From an uncultured bacterium (GTDB lineage: Bacteria > Planctomycetota > UBA1135 > GCA-002686595), in contig CAJXRJ010000342.1 of NCBI GenBank assembly GCA_913058555.1, positions 1 through 7,937 of the forward strand: DNA of 7,937 bases. The letters run 5' to 3'. The stretch's first letter is position 1; every line of letters starts with the position of its first letter. The notes under the pieces are model-generated. The model was not told the DNA's origin, searched no databases, and saw nothing but the letters and a program-made list of their open reading frames with translations. Below, one piece after another: positions 6,016 through 7,937 of this stretch. A program made the translations under genes and the position numbers.

Positions 6016-6029
6016 AGGACGCTGGCTCC

Positions 6030-6044
6030 GGCGCGCCTCGCGCC
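6030..6044. terminator. GC hairpin between convergent esterase and ankyrin genes
   Basis: A perfect 6-bp stem, ggcgcg (6030-6035) and cgcgcc (6039-6044), has a 3-base loop and lies within the 133-base convergent gap 5989-6121. No T-run follows. The position and the all-GC stem make it a candidate two-way terminator. The rest of the gap holds only a near-direct repeat (caggctcc twice, near 6103 and 6115) and no credible gene. Confidence 0.35.
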
Positions 6045-6121
6045 ATTCGGGAAGAGCTCGGCAAGGCCATGGAGCATTCGAAGGGCACCGGTCCAGGCTC
6101 CGGGGTGCTGGCGCAGGCTCC

Positions 6122-6982
6122 CTAGCCGAGCACGTCCCTGGCGCACTGCCCCCGCTTCCTGTCCACAAGGTCTAGATCCGCTCCCCGCTGGCATAGCCAG
6201 TCAAACACGGACCGCTCTCCCACGAAGAGCGCTTGAACGGCGGGCAGCTCGCAGTGATGCCCCTGGGTGGCGCCATTCACCGACGCGCCTTGCCGGAGGA
6301 GCCACTCCATCACCTCCAGGCGCCCATGGGTGACGGCGAAGTGAAACGCCTCCTGGATCACGGCCCCCTTCGAGCAGGGTCGGGGGACTTCGAGGACCGG
6401 GACATAGCCGCCCAAGAGCCCTTCCAACGTGTCCTGCTCAAGCGCTCTTTGCAAGCCGACCAAGTCCCCCAATCCGGCAGCAAAGAACGCCCCGTTCGCT
6501 CGGGCGCCCTCCGCCACGAGGGCCTCCGCGGCGCGCGTGTAGCCAAAGAGGAGCGCCGAGGCCAGGGGCGCAGCGTCGCCCTCGACACCGTCGACTTTCG
6601 CGCCTCCCTGGATGAGCGCTCGAACGAGCTCCACTTGGACACCCCGCCCGTGGGGCCACCAGCTCGTCACCAAAAGGCAGAGCGGCGTCTGATGGGACCC
6701 GCCGCCGTACGAGCCTGCGAACGCATCCGGCTCGGCCCCCGCGTCCAGCAGGCACTCGGCCACCTGGGGCGCATTCGCCGGGGAGCGCTGGTAATCGTCG
6801 CGGACACCGTTGGCCGCGACGAAGTGGAGCAACGTTGCCTGGAAGTCATCGGGCGACACCATCGAAACCAGCCCTGGCTCCTCTCGCAGCAGCCGCCGCA
6901 GGGATTCCAGGTCCCCATCGACCACGGAACGCGCGGCGCGCCAAAAGAGACTTCCTTCGTCGGTCAAATTCATGCCGTGCAT
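6122..6982 (-). CDS. Ankyrin-repeat protein
   Basis: This 286-residue protein is made almost wholly of degenerate ankyrin repeats, which form a stacked-helix surface for binding other proteins. Repeat-like units lie at about 12-40, 48-87 (Thr-Leu-Leu-His-Phe-Val-Ala-Ala-Asn-Gly ... Leu-Leu-Asp-Ala-Gly-Ala-Glu), 98-132, 137-163, 165-184, 211-237 (Phe-Ala-Val-Thr-His-Gly ... Leu-Leu-Arg-Gln-Gly-Ala) and 245-271. The segments at 62-72 and 88-97 are insertions longer than a standard repeat. No signal peptide, membrane helix or enzymatic domain is visible, so it is probably a cytoplasmic binding protein with unknown partner. The start at ATG 6982 is chosen because ggggaaaag sits about 9 bases upstream. 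ATG 6973 is possible, and the frame also reaches a TTG at 7036. It is convergent with the esterase and divergent from the GbsR-type regulator, so it may be that regulator's target. Confidence 0.85.
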   Translation of the reverse strand: MHGMNLTDEGSLFWRAARSVVDGDLESLRRLLREEPGLVSMVSPDDFQATLLHFVAANGVRDDYQRSPANAPQVAECLLDAGAEPDAFAGSYGGGSHQTPLCLLVTSWWPHGRGVQVELVRALIQGGAKVDGVEGDAAPLASALLFGYTRAAEALVAEGARANGAFFAAGLGDLVGLQRALEQDTLEGLLGGYVPVLEVPRPCSKGAVIQEAFHFAVTHGRLEVMEWLLRQGASVNGATQGHHCELPAVQALFVGERSVFDWLCQRGADLDLVDRKRGQCARDVLG

Positions 6983-7138
6983 CTCACACGACTTTTCCCC
7001 CAATTGGAGCGCATCGCTCGGACTCAGTCGGTACAACCTCCCGCCACACGCACTTCAAGAAAATTTGAAATGCATCAGAGGCGTGTTGGATGCCCTGGGA
7101 ACTCAACTCCCCAGCTCGTGTTCCACGGCCCACTCCCC
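6983..7138. promoter_or_regulatory. Divergent ankyrin/GbsR-type promoter region with an A/T-rich dyad
   Basis: This 156-base gap is the least GC-rich part of the window. A dyad, ttcaa (7054-7058) and ttgaa (7065-7069) around a 6-base A/T-rich spacer, is the clearest operator-like element. Its right half with the next base reads TTGAAA, close to a -35 box for the regulator gene, though no good -10 follows. Smaller dyads occur at 7007-7019 (gagcg/cgctc) and 7021-7029 (gact/agtc), upstream of the ankyrin gene. A MarR-type repressor often binds a dyad beside its own gene; that this one does so is inference. Confidence 0.4.
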
Positions 7139-7891
7139 ATGATCGACTCCAGCCCCCCCACGGACGCCATCCACGGCGAAACCACCCCCGAGGGGGCCCG
7201 TCTGTCCGGGCCTGCCGAGGAAGGAGTTCAGGCCGAAGTCCGGGTCCAAGGGGCCGCGTCGGAAGCGCCTGACGGCCACGTAAGCGATTTCGTTGGCCTG
7301 GAGCAAGAGCTCAAGGACGAGCTCGGCACCTTCGAAGCCTTCTTCAAGACCTTCGGCTTCAAGCGCATCCACGGGCGAGTTTGGGGCCTGCTGGTCCTTT
7401 CCGGCCATCCGATCTCCGCCAAGGAGGTCGTCGCCGAGCTCGGTATCAGCCAGGGCGCCGCCAGCACGACCATCAACGAGCTGGTCGAGTGGGGCGCGGT
7501 GTCGTCGACCTTCGACAACGGTCGCCGCTGCAACGTGCACGAGGCCGTCGGCAACACCCTTTCCATCGTGGCGACCGTGCTCCGGCGCCGCGAACAGGTG
7601 GCCTTCGACCACTTCAAGACCGGCGCCACGCGGATGCTCGAGATCATCCGCGAGCGCCACGGCAACAAGGACCCGCGGGTCCTTTCCCTGCGTTCCATCA
7701 TTGCCACATGCGACCTCGCGGACGCGGTGATGAAGCTCATCTTCTCCAGCGTGTCCAATGCGCTCGGAGACCCCCAGAGCCTTCTCTCGAAGGCCATCGG
7801 CACCGCCCTAAAAGTGGGCGTGGGTGTCCCCGCGCGCGTCCTTCAGGGCGGCGCTGGACGTCCCTCCAAAGAGGATCAAGATCGTGTATAG
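7139..7891 (+). CDS. GbsR/MarR-type winged-helix transcriptional regulator
   Basis: This 250-residue DNA-binding protein has its winged helix at about 72-131. Gly-Arg-Val-Trp-Gly-Leu-Leu (79-85) is the typical GbsR entry helix. The helix-turn-helix is Ser93-Ala-Lys-Glu-Val-Val-Ala-Glu-Leu-Gly-Ile-Ser-Gln-Gly-Ala-Ala-Ser (93-109), and the wing carries Asp126-Asn-Gly-Arg-Arg. A mostly helical C-terminal half (about 140-228) should give dimerisation. GbsR-type proteins are repressors, best known for choline and glycine-betaine genes; the ligand here cannot be told. Residues 1-50 are Pro/Gly/Ala/Glu-rich and look disordered. The start is uncertain: ATG 7139 has no Shine-Dalgarno, and GTG 7118 and ATG 7070 are in frame upstream. 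The open frame back to 6233 is antisense to the ankyrin gene. The stop (7889-7891) comes 2 bases before the adapter, so the protein is complete, but any downstream partner is lost. Confidence 0.86.
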   Translation: MIDSSPPTDAIHGETTPEGARLSGPAEEGVQAEVRVQGAASEAPDGHVSDFVGLEQELKDELGTFEAFFKTFGFKRIHGRVWGLLVLSGHPISAKEVVAELGISQGAASTTINELVEWGAVSSTFDNGRRCNVHEAVGNTLSIVATVLRRREQVAFDHFKTGATRMLEIIRERHGNKDPRVLSLRSIIATCDLADAVMKLIFSSVSNALGDPQSLLSKAIGTALKVGVGVPARVLQGGAGRPSKEDQDRV

Positions 7892-7893
7892 AC

Positions 7894-7937
7894 CTGTCTC
7901 TTATACACATCTGACGCTGCCGACGATATGCAGTGTG
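7894..7937. other. Synthetic Nextera (Tn5) adapter read-through, not genomic
   Basis: Bases 7894-7912 are CTGTCTCTTATACACATCT, the Tn5 mosaic-end sequence. Bases 7913-7926, GACGCTGCCGACGA, complete the reverse complement of the Nextera read-1 adapter. Then tatgcagt (7927-7934) fits the 8-base index slot and equals the reverse complement of the i5 index ACTGCATA (S506, as I recall it). The final gtg (7935-7937) is the first part of the P5 flow-cell sequence. The real genome ends at 7893 or earlier. Confidence 0.97.

Noticed and set aside
6069..6125. 18-codon open frame starting at ATG 6069 in the esterase-ankyrin gap
   Set aside because: It has no ribosome site and no hydrophobic or toxin-like character, and its stop overlaps the ankyrin stop region. 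Chance is sufficient.
6233..7138. 302 open codons upstream of and in frame with the GbsR-type gene, suggesting a 552-residue protein
   Set aside because: The stretch is antisense to the ankyrin gene, whose repeats are clear. Its composition has no domain sense, and GbsR homology starts only after 7139. This is a typical GC-rich shadow frame.

Overview
This looks like one whole draft contig from a GC-rich bacterium rather than a slice of a finished genome. The left end opens with a perfect 26-base inverted repeat around a 4-base loop. The right end runs into a synthetic Nextera (Tn5) sequencing adapter from 7894 to 7937. Genomic sequence is therefore about 7.86 kb, from roughly position 27 to 7893. 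Third codon positions are mostly G or C, which is what makes the many long antisense open frames. The gene mix (DNA polymerase I, DinB, an OleA-type condensing enzyme, tandem PAS, ankyrin and GbsR-type proteins) would fit a Myxococcota-like or other free-living, formerly deltaproteobacterial lineage. That placement is an inference, and the window holds no rRNA or other decisive marker.

Layout, left to right: (1) the C-terminal catalytic part of DNA polymerase I, polA (+), 5' end missing; (2) a stand-alone protein of two tandem PAS-like domains (+); (3) DNA polymerase IV, dinB (-); (4) an OleA-like thiolase-superfamily acyl-condensing enzyme (+); (5) an unrecognised protein with two membrane helices (-); (6) a small carboxylesterase of the phospholipase/carboxylesterase family (+); (7) an ankyrin-repeat protein (-); (8) a GbsR/MarR-type winged-helix regulator (+), complete, ending 2 bases before the adapter.

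From gene 2 onward every neighbour is on the opposite strand, so no operon is visible downstream of polA. Three convergent junctions (2153-2186, 4653-4667, 5989-6121) each hold or overlap a hairpin that could act as a terminator. Three divergent junctions (3480-3617, 5292-5313, 6983-7138) must carry the promoters. No stretch over 300 bases lacks a gene. No tRNA, rRNA, CRISPR array, insertion sequence or phage gene was seen.

The genes do not form one pathway. Pol I and Pol IV both serve DNA repair and replication but sit in separate transcription units. The OleA-like enzyme suggests long-chain ketone or olefin-type lipid chemistry, but no oleB, oleC or oleD partner is in the window. I found no convincing undescribed multi-gene system. 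The most useful observations are the two contig-end artefacts, the orphan OleA-like enzyme, the output-less tandem PAS protein, the unrecognised two-helix membrane protein and the structured dinB leader.
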